Of a DNA stretch of 64,000 bases, positions 43,357-53,400 are shown one piece after another. The notes under the pieces are model-generated. The model ran no database searches. It was given only the letters and a program-made list of their open reading frames with translations, and had not been told where the DNA came from. Both the position numbers and the translations under genes were made by a program. The stretch's first letter is position 1. Each line of letters opens with the position of its first letter. The DNA is from DMER64 sp964600385 (GTDB lineage Bacteria > Bacteroidota > Bacteroidia > Bacteroidales > UBA932), in contig CAZRJC010000005.1 of assembly GCA_964600385.1 (NCBI GenBank), positions 1-64,000 on the forward strand, written 5' to 3'.

Positions 43357-44142
43357 ATGAAGATCATAGTTTGCATAAAACAAGTTCCGGACACAACGGA
43401 AATCAAGATAGACCCGGTAACCGGCACACTCATCCGGGAAGGAGTGCCCAGTATAATGAATCCCGATGACAAGGGCGGCCTTGAGCTGGCTCTGCGCCTG
43501 AAAGATGAATTTGGTGCACATGTCACGGTAATCACCATGGGACCTCCACAGGCCGAGGCAATCCTCCGGGAAGCTTACGCCATGGGTGCCGACCGTGCCA
43601 TTCTTCTTACAGACAGAAAGTTCGCCGGGGCCGATACGCTGGCCACTTCGCATGCGCTTTCGGGTGCCCTGCGTACTTTGGAGTACGATCTGATCATAGC
43701 AGGACGTCAGGCCATTGACGGAGACACAGCCCAGGTGGGTCCCCAGACTGCCGAACATCTGGATCTTCCCCAGGTATCGTACGTGGAAGAAGTTCACTAC
43801 AGAGAAGGAGACCGGTTTCTGCGCGTTCGCAAACAGACAGAAGAAGGATATCAGGTACTGGAGGTGACGTTACCCTGCATGCTGACGGTTCTGGCCTCGG
43901 CCAACAAGGCCCGCTACATGCGTGTCAGGGGGATAGTTGAAGCCTACAGCAGGGAAATGGAAATCTGGACTGCAGACAAGATAGATGTGGATGAAAGCAA
44001 GCTGGGGCTCAAAGGTTCGCCCACCTGGGTAAACAAGGCTTTTACCAGGGGTGTCAAGCCGGCTGGCACAGTGCATGAGGTGACTCCGGAAGAAGCCGTG
44101 GACCTTATTGTGGGTAAACTGAAGGAAAAATTCATTATATAA
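43357..44142 (+). CDS. etfB: Electron transfer flavoprotein beta subunit
   Basis: 261 residues from the ATG at 43357 (MKIIVCIKQVPDT); a TTG two codons upstream is the only other choice. It has the EtfB opening, VITMGPPQAEAILREAYAMG, and the DTAQVGPQTAEHL nucleotide region. Partner of EtfA and of the acyl-CoA dehydrogenase; it is 8 bp from etfA. Confidence 0.96.
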   Translation: MKIIVCIKQVPDTTEIKIDPVTGTLIREGVPSIMNPDDKGGLELALRLKDEFGAHVTVITMGPPQAEAILREAYAMGADRAILLTDRKFAGADTLATSHALSGALRTLEYDLIIAGRQAIDGDTAQVGPQTAEHLDLPQVSYVEEVHYREGDRFLRVRKQTEEGYQVLEVTLPCMLTVLASANKARYMRVRGIVEAYSREMEIWTADKIDVDESKLGLKGSPTWVNKAFTRGVKPAGTVHEVTPEEAVDLIVGKLKEKFII

Positions 44143-44150
44143 AGGCAATT

Positions 44151-45161
44151 ATGGATATTACACAATATAAAGACGTCTATGTTTACATAGAACAAAGAGG
44201 GGGAAGAGTACAGAGCGTAGCCCTGGAATTATTGGGGAAAGCGCGCGAATTGGCCGACACACTTGGGGAAAAAGTCGTCGCTGTGTTCCCCGGCTGCCAC
44301 ATATCGGAACAGGCAACCAATCTTTTTTCCTGGGGTGCCGATAAAGTTATATGCATAGATGCTCCCGAACTTGAAAACTACTTGACAGAACCTTATGCCC
44401 AGGCTGTATATAAGGTTATAACAACTTATAAACCATCTATTTTCCTTATCGGAGCAACGACCATAGGACGTGACCTTGGACCAAGACTTTCTGCCAGACT
44501 GGAAACGGGCCTTACGGCTGATTGCACAAAACTGGATATTTCTGAAGATAAACAGTTGCTCATGACGCGTCCTGCCTTTGGGGGAAACCTCATGGCAACC
44601 ATCATGTGCACGCAGCGCCGTCCTCAGATGAGTACAGTAAGACCGGGTGTGATGAAGAAAATTACAAAGGACGAAACGCGTAAAGGGGAAGTTGAATTTA
44701 TTGACATACAATTTGATAAGAAAAAAATTGAGCGGGTTCGCCTGGTAGAAACACATAAGATAGATAAGGGATTGAAGGACATTTCCGAAGCCAGGATTCT
44801 GGTTTCCGGCGGACGCGGAATAGGGAATAAGGAGAATTTTGAAAAATTACAATCCCTGGCTGCCGTGCTCAACAATGCCGAGGTTTCCTCTTCGCGCGCC
44901 ATGGTGGATGCGGGTGTTATGACACACGACAGACAGGTGGGCCAGACCGGTAAAACCGTACGTCCCGATGTCTACTTTGCGCTGGGTATATCCGGTGCTA
45001 TTCAGCATCTTGCAGGGATGGAAGAGTCTGAATTCATTGTTGCCGTTAATAAGGACAAGTATGCTCCCATATTCCAGGTGGCAGATCTGGGCATTGTGGG
45101 TGATGCCAATAAAATCGTACCCCTGCTCACAGAGCGCCTTGAGAATGAATTAAAGAAGTAA
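44151..45161 (+). CDS. etfA: Electron transfer flavoprotein alpha subunit
   Basis: 336 residues. The C-terminal FAD domain has ILVSGGRGIG, SSRAMVDAG, VRPDVYFALGISGAIQH and FQVADLGIVGDA. It forms the heterodimer with EtfB that links crotonyl-CoA reduction to NADH and possibly ferredoxin. Last gene of the tightly spaced operon; the next gene follows after 83 bp with a promoter. Confidence 0.96.
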   Translation: MDITQYKDVYVYIEQRGGRVQSVALELLGKARELADTLGEKVVAVFPGCHISEQATNLFSWGADKVICIDAPELENYLTEPYAQAVYKVITTYKPSIFLIGATTIGRDLGPRLSARLETGLTADCTKLDISEDKQLLMTRPAFGGNLMATIMCTQRRPQMSTVRPGVMKKITKDETRKGEVEFIDIQFDKKKIERVRLVETHKIDKGLKDISEARILVSGGRGIGNKENFEKLQSLAAVLNNAEVSSSRAMVDAGVMTHDRQVGQTGKTVRPDVYFALGISGAIQHLAGMEESEFIVAVNKDKYAPIFQVADLGIVGDANKIVPLLTERLENELKK

Positions 45162-45186
45162 TTAGTCACGGTAATAATTTATTTTC

Positions 45187-45194
45187 TAAATTTG
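45187..45194 (+). promoter_or_regulatory. -7 box for the acyl-CoA synthetase gene
   Basis: TAAATTTG, 50 bases before the ATG at 45245, fits TAnnTTTG. It overlaps a small stem GGCAT-GCATT-ATGCC (45193-45207). It suggests that this gene is expressed apart from the lysine operon. Confidence 0.42.
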
Positions 45195-45244
45195 GCATGC
45201 ATTATGCCCCTTAGAATAAATTCATTTACCTAAACTGATTATTT

Positions 45245-46891
45245 ATGAAAGAGCATTACCTGGCTTATATCCAAAACAGCATAACAAACTGTTGGGACAG
45301 CCCTGCATTGACCAACTATAAAAAGGATTCGTATACGTATGGTCAAATGGCCCAATATGTGGCCAAATTTCACATTTATTTTGAGAAATTACCTCTTGCA
45401 AAAGGAGACAAAGTCGCTTTGTGCGGTGCAAACAGTGCACAATGGGGCATTGCCTTCCTGGCGGCTTCTTCTTTTGAAGCCGTTGTCGTCCCGCTTCTGA
45501 ACGATTTTTTACCCGAGAGCGTAATGACTCTGACCGACCATTCGGAAGCAAAAGTGTTGTTTATCAACAAAGAAATCTGGAATAAGATTGATATAGCTTC
45601 CATGCCCCATCTCGAGGCTGTCATCTCTTTGGATGACTATTCGCTGCTTTTTGCCAGGGATAAGGAGGATGAGGCACTTTATCAGCAGCTTGACAGCCTT
45701 TTTGAAGCCAAGTATCCCGACGGTTTTAAACCGGAGCACGTCAATTACCCCACCAACAACTTTGACAACCTGGCTCTGATCAATTATACCTCGGGTACAA
45801 CAAGTGCTCCAAAAGGGGTCATGTTGACTTACCGGAACATCAGCTCCAACATCCAGTTTGGTCTCTGGGGCATTCCCAACGGGCCGGGAGACAAAATCGT
45901 TTCCATGCTTCCCATGGCTCACATGTACGGAATGGCTTTTGAGTTCCTCTATCAGCTGGCAGGCGGCACACAAATTTTTTTTCTGGGCAAGGTGCCTTCA
46001 CCAAAAGTATTGCTCGACGCATTATCCATTGTACAACCGTACCTGGTGATCACGGTGCCTCTGGTTATTGAAAAGATTTTCAAGAGTTCTGTTTTCCCGA
46101 CCATCAAGAAACCCGCCATTAAATTCATTCTGAAGACGCCTGTGATGGCCAAGGTGATTCATAATCAGATCCGTAAAAAACTGCTGAATGCATTCGGAGG
46201 AAAGATGCGCATGCTGGTTATCGGTGGGGCAGCCATCAATCAGGAAGTGGAAGACCTTATGAAAACAATTAAGCTTCCTTATACCGTCGGCTACGGAATG
46301 ACCGAATGTGCGCCACTGCTTTCTTTCGAAGATAGCGGCAAGTTTATCAAGAGCTCCTGCGGTAAACCGGTTCACAGGATGTCACTCCGTGTAGATTCGG
46401 AAGATCCCACTCAGGTTGTTGGCGAACTCCAGGCCAGGGGCGATAATGTGATGATGGGTTATTATAAGAATCCCGATGCTACTGCTGCCGCATTTACAGA
46501 AGACGGCTGGCTCCGTACCGGTGACCTTGGACTTATAGATACCAATAATAATATATATATCAAAGGCAGAAGCAAGAATCTGATTATTGGGGCAAACGGT
46601 CAGAACATCTATCCCGAGGAAATAGAAGACAAGCTTAATAATCAACCCTTTGTTGTAGAATCCATTGTGGTGGAACGCGACAAGAAACTGGTAGCACTTG
46701 TATTTCCCGATTTTGACCGCGTTTCGCAGGAAAGTCTGGACTCCATGGGGCTGGCCAAATTAATGGAAGAAAACAGGATGCGTCTGAATATGTTGCTTCC
46801 TGTATTCAGCAGGATATCTAAAATTGAAGTGCGCCAGGAGGCCTTTGAAAAGACTCCCAAGCGCAGCATCAAGAGATTCCTTTACAAATAA
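45245..46891 (+). CDS. AMP-binding acyl-CoA synthetase
   Basis: ANL-family ligase of 548 residues that activates a carboxylic acid with ATP and CoA. Motifs are in order: LINYTSGTTSAPKGVMLTY (phosphate loop), GYGMTECAPL, GWLRTGDLG and KGRSKNLIIGANGQNIYPEE, with the catalytic Lys near the C-terminus in FEKTPKRSIKRF. The overall look is that of a long-chain fatty acid-CoA ligase. It lies downstream of the butyrate-forming operon but with its own promoter; an alternative is a role in activating short or branched acids. It ends 4 bp from a convergent gene. Confidence 0.9.
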   Translation: MKEHYLAYIQNSITNCWDSPALTNYKKDSYTYGQMAQYVAKFHIYFEKLPLAKGDKVALCGANSAQWGIAFLAASSFEAVVVPLLNDFLPESVMTLTDHSEAKVLFINKEIWNKIDIASMPHLEAVISLDDYSLLFARDKEDEALYQQLDSLFEAKYPDGFKPEHVNYPTNNFDNLALINYTSGTTSAPKGVMLTYRNISSNIQFGLWGIPNGPGDKIVSMLPMAHMYGMAFEFLYQLAGGTQIFFLGKVPSPKVLLDALSIVQPYLVITVPLVIEKIFKSSVFPTIKKPAIKFILKTPVMAKVIHNQIRKKLLNAFGGKMRMLVIGGAAINQEVEDLMKTIKLPYTVGYGMTECAPLLSFEDSGKFIKSSCGKPVHRMSLRVDSEDPTQVVGELQARGDNVMMGYYKNPDATAAAFTEDGWLRTGDLGLIDTNNNIYIKGRSKNLIIGANGQNIYPEEIEDKLNNQPFVVESIVVERDKKLVALVFPDFDRVSQESLDSMGLAKLMEENRMRLNMLLPVFSRISKIEVRQEAFEKTPKRSIKRFLYK

Positions 46892-46895
46892 AGGG

Positions 46896-47630
46896 TCAGT
46901 TGTTTGATTCACTAATCACGCATTCTGTTTCACTGCATTGCGAAACCAGGATGCGTGATTCGTTTTGGAAGGCAGAGAAGTCCTGCTCACAAAACCTCTT
47001 GCATTCTTCTGCCGTCGGAAACTGTACTTTGCCGGAAAATAAATTGTCTCCGTCCCGGCTAAGCCAGAGTGAATAGTTCTCAAAACGTTCAAAAAAGGGA
47101 CACCAAGATATATTGGCGGCTGAAAGTCCAAGGTTGCCCTTTACGAAATAATCTTTGCCCGATACAGGTTTTTCCATCGGAAATTCATTCTCTTCCGTAA
47201 GGGGATTATTGTCCATAATGGCCGTTGCGAGCCGGTTCATCAGCTCACCGGTTGCTTGACTCCGGTCGCCGCAGGTTATGGTAACGTAAAGTTTTCCATG
47301 CCGGAATTGCATATATGTGGGGATATAGCATTCAGAAACCGTCAGGCTGTCTGCACGCCGGCATTTAAAGCAATGTACGCTGTAGATGCCGAAAGCAGCT
47401 TCGGGAGTATCCATGAGATAATACTCTATTCCAAATGTTTTGCCCGAGAAGGTGATGTGTTGTTCCGTCATGCTGATGAACCCGTATTCGAGGAACAATT
47501 CGGATCCTCCGTTCATGAAACCGTACAGACTCTGGCCGGGCCATTCCTTTTGGGTGTTAACGGTAAGTCCGGGTAACTGTGATTCCGTGAGCGGGTTAAG
47601 GCTTAACAGGAGAAAGACCAAGAGTTTCAT
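46896..47630 (-). CDS. Exported DUF6599 family protein
   Basis: 244 residues with an N-terminal signal (MKLLVFLLLSLNP). LYGFMNGGSELFLEYGF matches the hallmark of DUF6599, an uncharacterised family often found beside redox and DUF362 proteins. The start shares one base with the stop of the DUF362 gene. Function unknown. Confidence 0.82.
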   Translation of the reverse strand: MKLLVFLLLSLNPLTESQLPGLTVNTQKEWPGQSLYGFMNGGSELFLEYGFISMTEQHITFSGKTFGIEYYLMDTPEAAFGIYSVHCFKCRRADSLTVSECYIPTYMQFRHGKLYVTITCGDRSQATGELMNRLATAIMDNNPLTEENEFPMEKPVSGKDYFVKGNLGLSAANISWCPFFERFENYSLWLSRDGDNLFSGKVQFPTAEECKRFCEQDFSAFQNESRILVSQCSETECVISESNN

Positions 47631-48781
47631 CAGGCTTCAATCAGTTCAATGGATGCTTTGTCTGCAGTTCCCAATCCGTATTCCTGGGCCATTTTCAGTT
47701 TAATGATACCTTTTTCTGAATCTTCCCTTTGTCTGCCTTCGGCAATACGGCGACCAATGATGATATCGTGACCTATCCGGTCAACGGCAACCGCGTCGGT
47801 ACCTACAAGGATTGTATTGTAACTGCAGAGGAACTGGGGATTGGCACCCGGACCGCCGTCGTAACAGCCTCTGAGGCCGTCGGCAATATTGAGCACTACT
47901 TTATCGCGAAGCGGAGGAAAAGCACATACCTGGGCACAAGCGTGATGCCAGTGGTATTTATGCAGCCGGCTGGTATTGGTTATGGATCCGAAAGCCAGGT
48001 TCTTCAGACATAAAGTAACGGCAGCGCCGGCATTTTTCATGATGGGAACATTAATGATCTTATCGAGTTCCTGAGTGCATATTTTAGTAAAATAGGAATA
48101 CTTGCCCTGATTGGTCATATAGGGGAGGGTATAGGCATCGTATTCTTCCTCGACATCTGCATAATAGGCCCAATTCTTATCTATATTATTCAAACTTAAC
48201 AGATTTCCGTCCTTTCCGTAAAAACTGTCATTCTCTTTGGTCTCTGTGGAGGCAATGCGTATGCCGGGGTATTTTTCTTCTGTAAATCCCGCTGCCGTGA
48301 GTTCTTCCTGACGTCTGTCCCAGATCACGATGTTCCGGCGTGGGATTCCCGATTCTTCAAGCTGACGGATAATAGCTCCCGTGACAGCGTGTGAAGTACT
48401 TAAGACAGGACCTCCAATAGGATTGACTTTGAGGCCAATCCGGTCTTCCGGAGATACAAAGTGCCTCCATGCTTTGCTCAAATTTTGTTCTCCGGTAAGC
48501 AGGAGCAGCCCTTTGGCCACCATATCGTAGGCAACACTGTCAACCGGCTGGTCGTTGGAATCTACAGACGTCTGGTCTGTAATTTTCACTACTTTGCCCC
48601 TGTATTTACCGGGCATGGATGTTTCAGTCCTGGGCCATTTAAGGGCCTCATTGATGTTGGTTTCCGGGGTTTCCTGAGGTGCCAGCGATTGCATGGCACT
48701 GAGGGGTGATCCGGCAAGAGATCCTGCGGCGATACCAGCTCCGCTTACACCCAAAACCTTGAAAAATTTTCTTCTATCCAT
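47630..48781 (-). CDS. DUF362 domain protein with Tat-like signal
   Basis: 383 residues. It starts MDRRKFFKVLGVSG, a twin-arginine signal pattern, so it is probably exported folded. The body is a DUF362 domain (about 55-375), with LKVNPIGGPVLSTSHAVTGA and VPIMKNAGAAVTLCLKNLAFG. DUF362 proteins are often linked to Fe-S proteins, but no CxxCxxC cluster motif is visible here. Middle gene of queH-DUF362-DUF6599; it overlaps queH by 8 bp. Confidence 0.88.
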   Translation of the reverse strand: MDRRKFFKVLGVSGAGIAAGSLAGSPLSAMQSLAPQETPETNINEALKWPRTETSMPGKYRGKVVKITDQTSVDSNDQPVDSVAYDMVAKGLLLLTGEQNLSKAWRHFVSPEDRIGLKVNPIGGPVLSTSHAVTGAIIRQLEESGIPRRNIVIWDRRQEELTAAGFTEEKYPGIRIASTETKENDSFYGKDGNLLSLNNIDKNWAYYADVEEEYDAYTLPYMTNQGKYSYFTKICTQELDKIINVPIMKNAGAAVTLCLKNLAFGSITNTSRLHKYHWHHACAQVCAFPPLRDKVVLNIADGLRGCYDGGPGANPQFLCSYNTILVGTDAVAVDRIGHDIIIGRRIAEGRQREDSEKGIIKLKMAQEYGLGTADKASIELIEA

Positions 48782-49361
48782 TGGATTTATTATTTAAAGA
48801 CGTATTCTTTGAAAATATACAACCGCAGTAATGTTGCCTGTACAGATTGAATTGGGCCGATAGCTCTATGGAACGCTTATATCCGTTCTGTTTTTTAAAG
48901 TTGCCCGGCAGGTATGCAGGTCCTCCTGCTTCTTTTTCTATAAGTGTTCCGATTTCGTTAATGGCCCCGGCATTTTTATGCGGACTTACCGTCAGGGTGG
49001 TACAAAATGCATCAAATCCGCGTTCCTTGGCTATACGGGCTGTTTCGCGCAATCTAAGTTCAAAGCATTTAAGGCATCTGGCCCCGCCCTCGGGCTCGTT
49101 TTCCAGTCCTTTTACAGCTTCGTAGAAAGTTTCGGGAGCATATTCCCCTTCTTCAAAAGATAAATCATTGGATAAATTACGCAATTCATTCACAAGCCTC
49201 TCGGCTTCTTCTTTTCTGTGGATATACTCTTCCGGCGGAGCAATGTTGGGATTAAAATAAAATACAGTTACCCGGTATTGTTCGCACAGGCGTTCCAGAG
49301 CAGTTGTACTGCAAGGTCCGCAACAAGCGTGAAGTAATAGATTATCTTTTAAATTTAGCAT
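48774..49361 (-). CDS. queH: Epoxyqueuosine reductase QueH
   Basis: Fe-S protein that reduces epoxyqueuosine to queuosine in tRNA, the non-orthologous replacement for QueG. 195 residues, with LLLHACCGPCSTTALERL, CLKCFELRL, TLTVSPHKN and HYCGCIFS supplying the conserved cysteines. It completes the queuosine path after QueA. First gene of a three-gene leftward operon with unrelated partners. Confidence 0.95.
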   Translation of the reverse strand: MLNLKDNLLLHACCGPCSTTALERLCEQYRVTVFYFNPNIAPPEEYIHRKEEAERLVNELRNLSNDLSFEEGEYAPETFYEAVKGLENEPEGGARCLKCFELRLRETARIAKERGFDAFCTTLTVSPHKNAGAINEIGTLIEKEAGGPAYLPGNFKKQNGYKRSIELSAQFNLYRQHYCGCIFSKNTSLNNKSNG

Positions 49362-49374
49362 GGCAGTTGTGATG

Positions 49375-49382
49375 CAAATATA
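49375..49382 (-). promoter_or_regulatory. -7 box for queH operon
   Basis: TATATTTG on the minus strand, 13 bases before the queH ATG. Confidence 0.52.
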
Positions 49383-49404
49383 AAAGGTTTTGAATGAAAT
49401 TCAT

Positions 49405-49412
49405 TACTTTTG
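49405..49412 (+). promoter_or_regulatory. -7 box for the RND efflux operon
   Basis: TACTTTTG, 20 bases before the ATG at 49433, fits TAnnTTTG and lies 22 bp from the divergent queH box. It supports 49433 as the start. Confidence 0.5.
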
Positions 49413-49432
49413 CAGAATATAAAAACCTCTCT

Positions 49433-50485
49433 ATGAAATATCATAATATCAGGACATTTCTTGTTGTATGTGCAGTAGCAGTTACAATGATCTCATGCAG
49501 GACATCGGTGATGAAAAATGGTTTGTCTATATCAAAAGATGTAGCGGTTCAGACGCTTACCGTTTCCGAGTCCATGTTGCTTACAGAAAGAGAGTACGTG
49601 GGTGTTGTGGAAGAAGGCAACAATGTGCTGTTAAGTTTTACTGCCCCCGGCAAAGTTTTGAAAGTTTATGTAACGGAAGGTCAGTATGTAAAAAAAGGTG
49701 CTGTCCTGGCCGAGATAGATCCTTCCACACTTGAGAACATGCATGCAACTACGCTAGCCTCACTCAAACAGGCAGAAGATGCATATGCCCGGCTGACTAA
49801 ATTATATGAATCGAACAGCCTGCCCGAAATCCAGTATGTGGAAATCCAGACTAAGCTTGAACAGGCAAGAGCCGCCGAGCGCATTTCTGCAAGAGCTCTC
49901 GAAGGGTGTAAAATGATTGCCCCGCAAAGCGGGATCATAGGGAAGAAGATGATCGAGGAAGGCATGAACGTTCTTCCCGATCAGCCTGTTTTCTCGCTTA
50001 TGAACACACAGGCTCCTGTGGTTAAGGTAGCCATACCCGAAAACGAGATTTCAGATACCCATATTGGCCAGAATGCAAGAATCAGGGTCCAGGCGCTCAA
50101 AGGAGAAGAAGTAAAGGGCCGGATTGTTGAAAAGGGTGTACAGGCGCATCCTGTGTCGCATAGTTATGAAGTGAAGATTGCACTCAACGGTACCGTTCAG
50201 GACCTGTTGCCCGGCATGGTAAGCAGGGTATATATCCAGAATCTGCCCGAGAAAAGTGCCATTGTGATTCCCAACAATGCCATTTTACCAATGGATTTCG
50301 GTGCGGGTTATTATGTATGGGTTCTCGATGCAGATAACATGGTTCATAAACGGGAGATCCGGCTGGGAGAAATTGTAACAGGAGGCATATCTGTGCAGGA
50401 AGGCCTTCATATCGGAGACAGACTGGTGGTTTCTGGTTATCATAAGATCAGTGAGAATATAAAGGTTACGGTCACAAATGAATAA
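49433..50485 (+). CDS. RND efflux periplasmic adaptor lipoprotein (HlyD/MFP family)
   Basis: 350 residues from the ATG at 49433 (MKYHNIRTFL). Lipobox VTMISC places it on a membrane in the periplasm. Order of parts: beta-barrel and lipoyl halves (KVLKVYVTEGQYVKKGAVLAEI), a helical hairpin (about 95-150) that meets the TolC-type channel, and a second barrel with PVVKVAIPENEI. It bridges the RND pump and outer-membrane channel encoded next. It overlaps the pump gene by 8 bp. Confidence 0.93.
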   Translation: MKYHNIRTFLVVCAVAVTMISCRTSVMKNGLSISKDVAVQTLTVSESMLLTEREYVGVVEEGNNVLLSFTAPGKVLKVYVTEGQYVKKGAVLAEIDPSTLENMHATTLASLKQAEDAYARLTKLYESNSLPEIQYVEIQTKLEQARAAERISARALEGCKMIAPQSGIIGKKMIEEGMNVLPDQPVFSLMNTQAPVVKVAIPENEISDTHIGQNARIRVQALKGEEVKGRIVEKGVQAHPVSHSYEVKIALNGTVQDLLPGMVSRVYIQNLPEKSAIVIPNNAILPMDFGAGYYVWVLDADNMVHKREIRLGEIVTGGISVQEGLHIGDRLVVSGYHKISENIKVTVTNE

Positions 50486-53400
50486 TAAAAAGAAACTGGG
50501 CATCGTCGAATGGACCATGCACAATCATAAGATCGTTCTGCTTCTGGTTGCATTGCTGGCAGGAATAGGCATATATGCCCTGCCGGAAATGCCCAAAAAG
50601 GAATATCCCGATTTTACCATCCGTAACGGGGTGGTGGTTGGTGTGTATCCCGGAGCCACATCGGAGCAGGTAGAGGAACAACTGACCAAACCGCTCGAGA
50701 AACATATTCTCGGTTATAAGGATGTCAAGAAGTCCGGCACCTATTCCATGTCACGGGACGGAATGGTATATATCATGCTGGAACTCATGGAATCGGTAGA
50801 TGATACCAAGGAATTCTTCTCCGATCTCAGACTGAACCTCCAGACGCTTAAATCACAGCTGCCTCCCGGAGTCCTTGCTCTGGTAATCATAGACGAGTTT
50901 GCCGAGGTATCGGCTATTCTCATTACCCTTGAAAGTGACACAAAGACCTATCAGCAGTTGGGCGATCTGATGACAATCCTTGAAGACCGGCTCAGACCGC
51001 TTCCCATAGTCAGTAACCTCAGGCGTTACGGCATGCAGGATGAAGAAATAAACATTTACCTGGATAAAGACAAACTGGCCACTTACGGAATCAATTCACA
51101 GTTGATCATGGCGCAGCTTTTTGCCGGGGGCCTGCTTACATCGGCAGGAACGGTTTCTTCAGACGTACAGGCCATCCCCGTTCACCTGAACAACTCTTTC
51201 ACGAGTATCCAGGAGATTCAGGATCAGGTTGTTTATTTCGATCCTTCGGGCAATATTTTGCGTGTAAAGGATATTGGCAGGGTGGTCAGGGAATATTCTC
51301 AATCCTCGAGTTACATAACAAATAACGGCCGCAAATGCCTGCTGCTTTCCATGGAGATGGCAAAGGGCAATAACATTGTGGATCTGGGCCGTCAGGTAGA
51401 CGCTGTGCTCAAGCAGTTCGAATCTGAACTGCCCCCCGATGTAAGTGTTTTCCGTATTGCCGACCAGCCCCAGGTGGTAAGTTCATCTGTTTATACTTTC
51501 CTCCGGGAAATGCTTGTAGCTATTCTCGCTGTTATTGCGGTGATAATCATTATGCTGCCACTCAGGGTAGCTGCTGTGGCCGCAACCTCCATTCCTATAA
51601 CAATCTTTTTTTCGCTGGCCATCATGCATGCCTGCGGCTTTGAGATAAACACAGTGACCCTGGCATCTCTGCTGGTTGTGCTGGGCATGGTGGTAGATGA
51701 TAGCATTGTGGTGATAGACAACTATATGACCATGCTGGACAAGGGCATGAGCCGTTGGAAAGCATCCATCACTGCTGCCAAGACGTATTTCAAATCTGTA
51801 TTTTCCGCCACACTGGCCATAAGTATTACGTTTTTCCCGTTCTACTTCACCTTCCCGGATAATTTCATGGAGTTCATTTTCATGGCTCCCTGGACCATTT
51901 CCATCACTCTTACCATATCGTTGCTTGTATCGATGTTGTATATCCCGTATGTACAATATTTTACCATACGCAAAGGCTTGCACCAGGTAGCCGAGAAGCA
52001 GCGCATGAAGAGCAGAAAGGGCCGTTCCATGCTGGAAATGTTCGAAGGTTTCTACGAACGGACACTTCGTAAAGCATTCGCCCGCCCTGTGGCGGTGATC
52101 GCGTGCGTTGCACTTATACTCATCCTTCCTTTCTTTGTATATCGGCAATTACCTCAACGGTTAATGCCCATGGCAGACAGAAATCAGTTTGTTGTTGAAT
52201 TCTATCTTCCTTCCGGATCTTCCCTTCAAGAAACAGGGATGGTGTCTGACTCGCTCCGCCGGCTAATTCAGACAGACGAAAGGGTAATTTCAGTTACCAC
52301 TTTCGTTGGACAGGGATCACCCCGTTTCCAGGCTACCTACACGCCTCAGATGCCGGGATCCAATTTTGCGCAGTTCATTGTAAATACACCTTCACATAAA
52401 GTGACTGAAGAACTGGTAAGAGAGTATCAGGCAAAGTACATGAACTACTTTCCCAATACTTATGTTCGTGTCAGGCGGCTCGATTACTCGCTCTTGACTT
52501 CTAACGAGGTGGAAATCAGATTAAAGGGACAGGATAAAAAAGCGCTCATGCGTTTTGCAGATACACTTACGAATGGCTTGAGAGACGTGCCCTACGTAGC
52601 TCAGGTCAGAAACGATTATTGTGGTATACAGCCTGGAGTCAATATTAATGTAAACGAAACCGAAGCTGCCCGTGTGGGGATAAATCCGGGGCTCCTTTCG
52701 CTGAACATCGCCTCACGCTATACAGGTATTCCCGTAACAAGCGTATGGGAAGGGAATAACGCGCTGCCGGTGAAAATCCGAACAGACAGGAGTCAGGATC
52801 CTCCTTCACCTGAACGATTGGGAAATGAATACGTTCAGGGACTGATCCCGGGTGTAAGTGTTCCGTTACGGCAGTTGGCAACCATAACTCCCGACTGGCA
52901 TATTTCCCAGATTGTACGCAGAAACGGTTTCCCCACTCTTACCATCATGGTGGATCTGGAATACGGTAAAATATCTTCCGATGTCTTCCATTTTGTAAAG
53001 GAAGTAGTGGATAAAAACCCCGCACCCGAAGGAATTGAATTATCATACGGTGGCACTTATACAGCCGACAAGACCCTTATGCCCGGTATCCTCAGGGGCG
53101 TGACCATTGCCGTTCTAATGATATTTCTTATTCTTCTTTTCCATTTTCAGAAAATATCCCTGGCGCTTCTTGTACTGGCATCAACGTCGCTCAGTATCCT
53201 GGGTGCTTTTGTCGGTACCTGGATAATGGGTCTGAGTTTCAGCCTGACTTCGTTCCTGGGTCTGGTGAGTCTGATTGGGCTTGTGGTCAGAAACGGCATT
53301 CTTATGTTTGACTATGCCGAGGAACTCCGTTCGGGAGGCATATCTGTTAAAGAAGCGGCCTTTAAAGCCGGCTGCAGGCGTATCCGCCCCATATTCCTGA

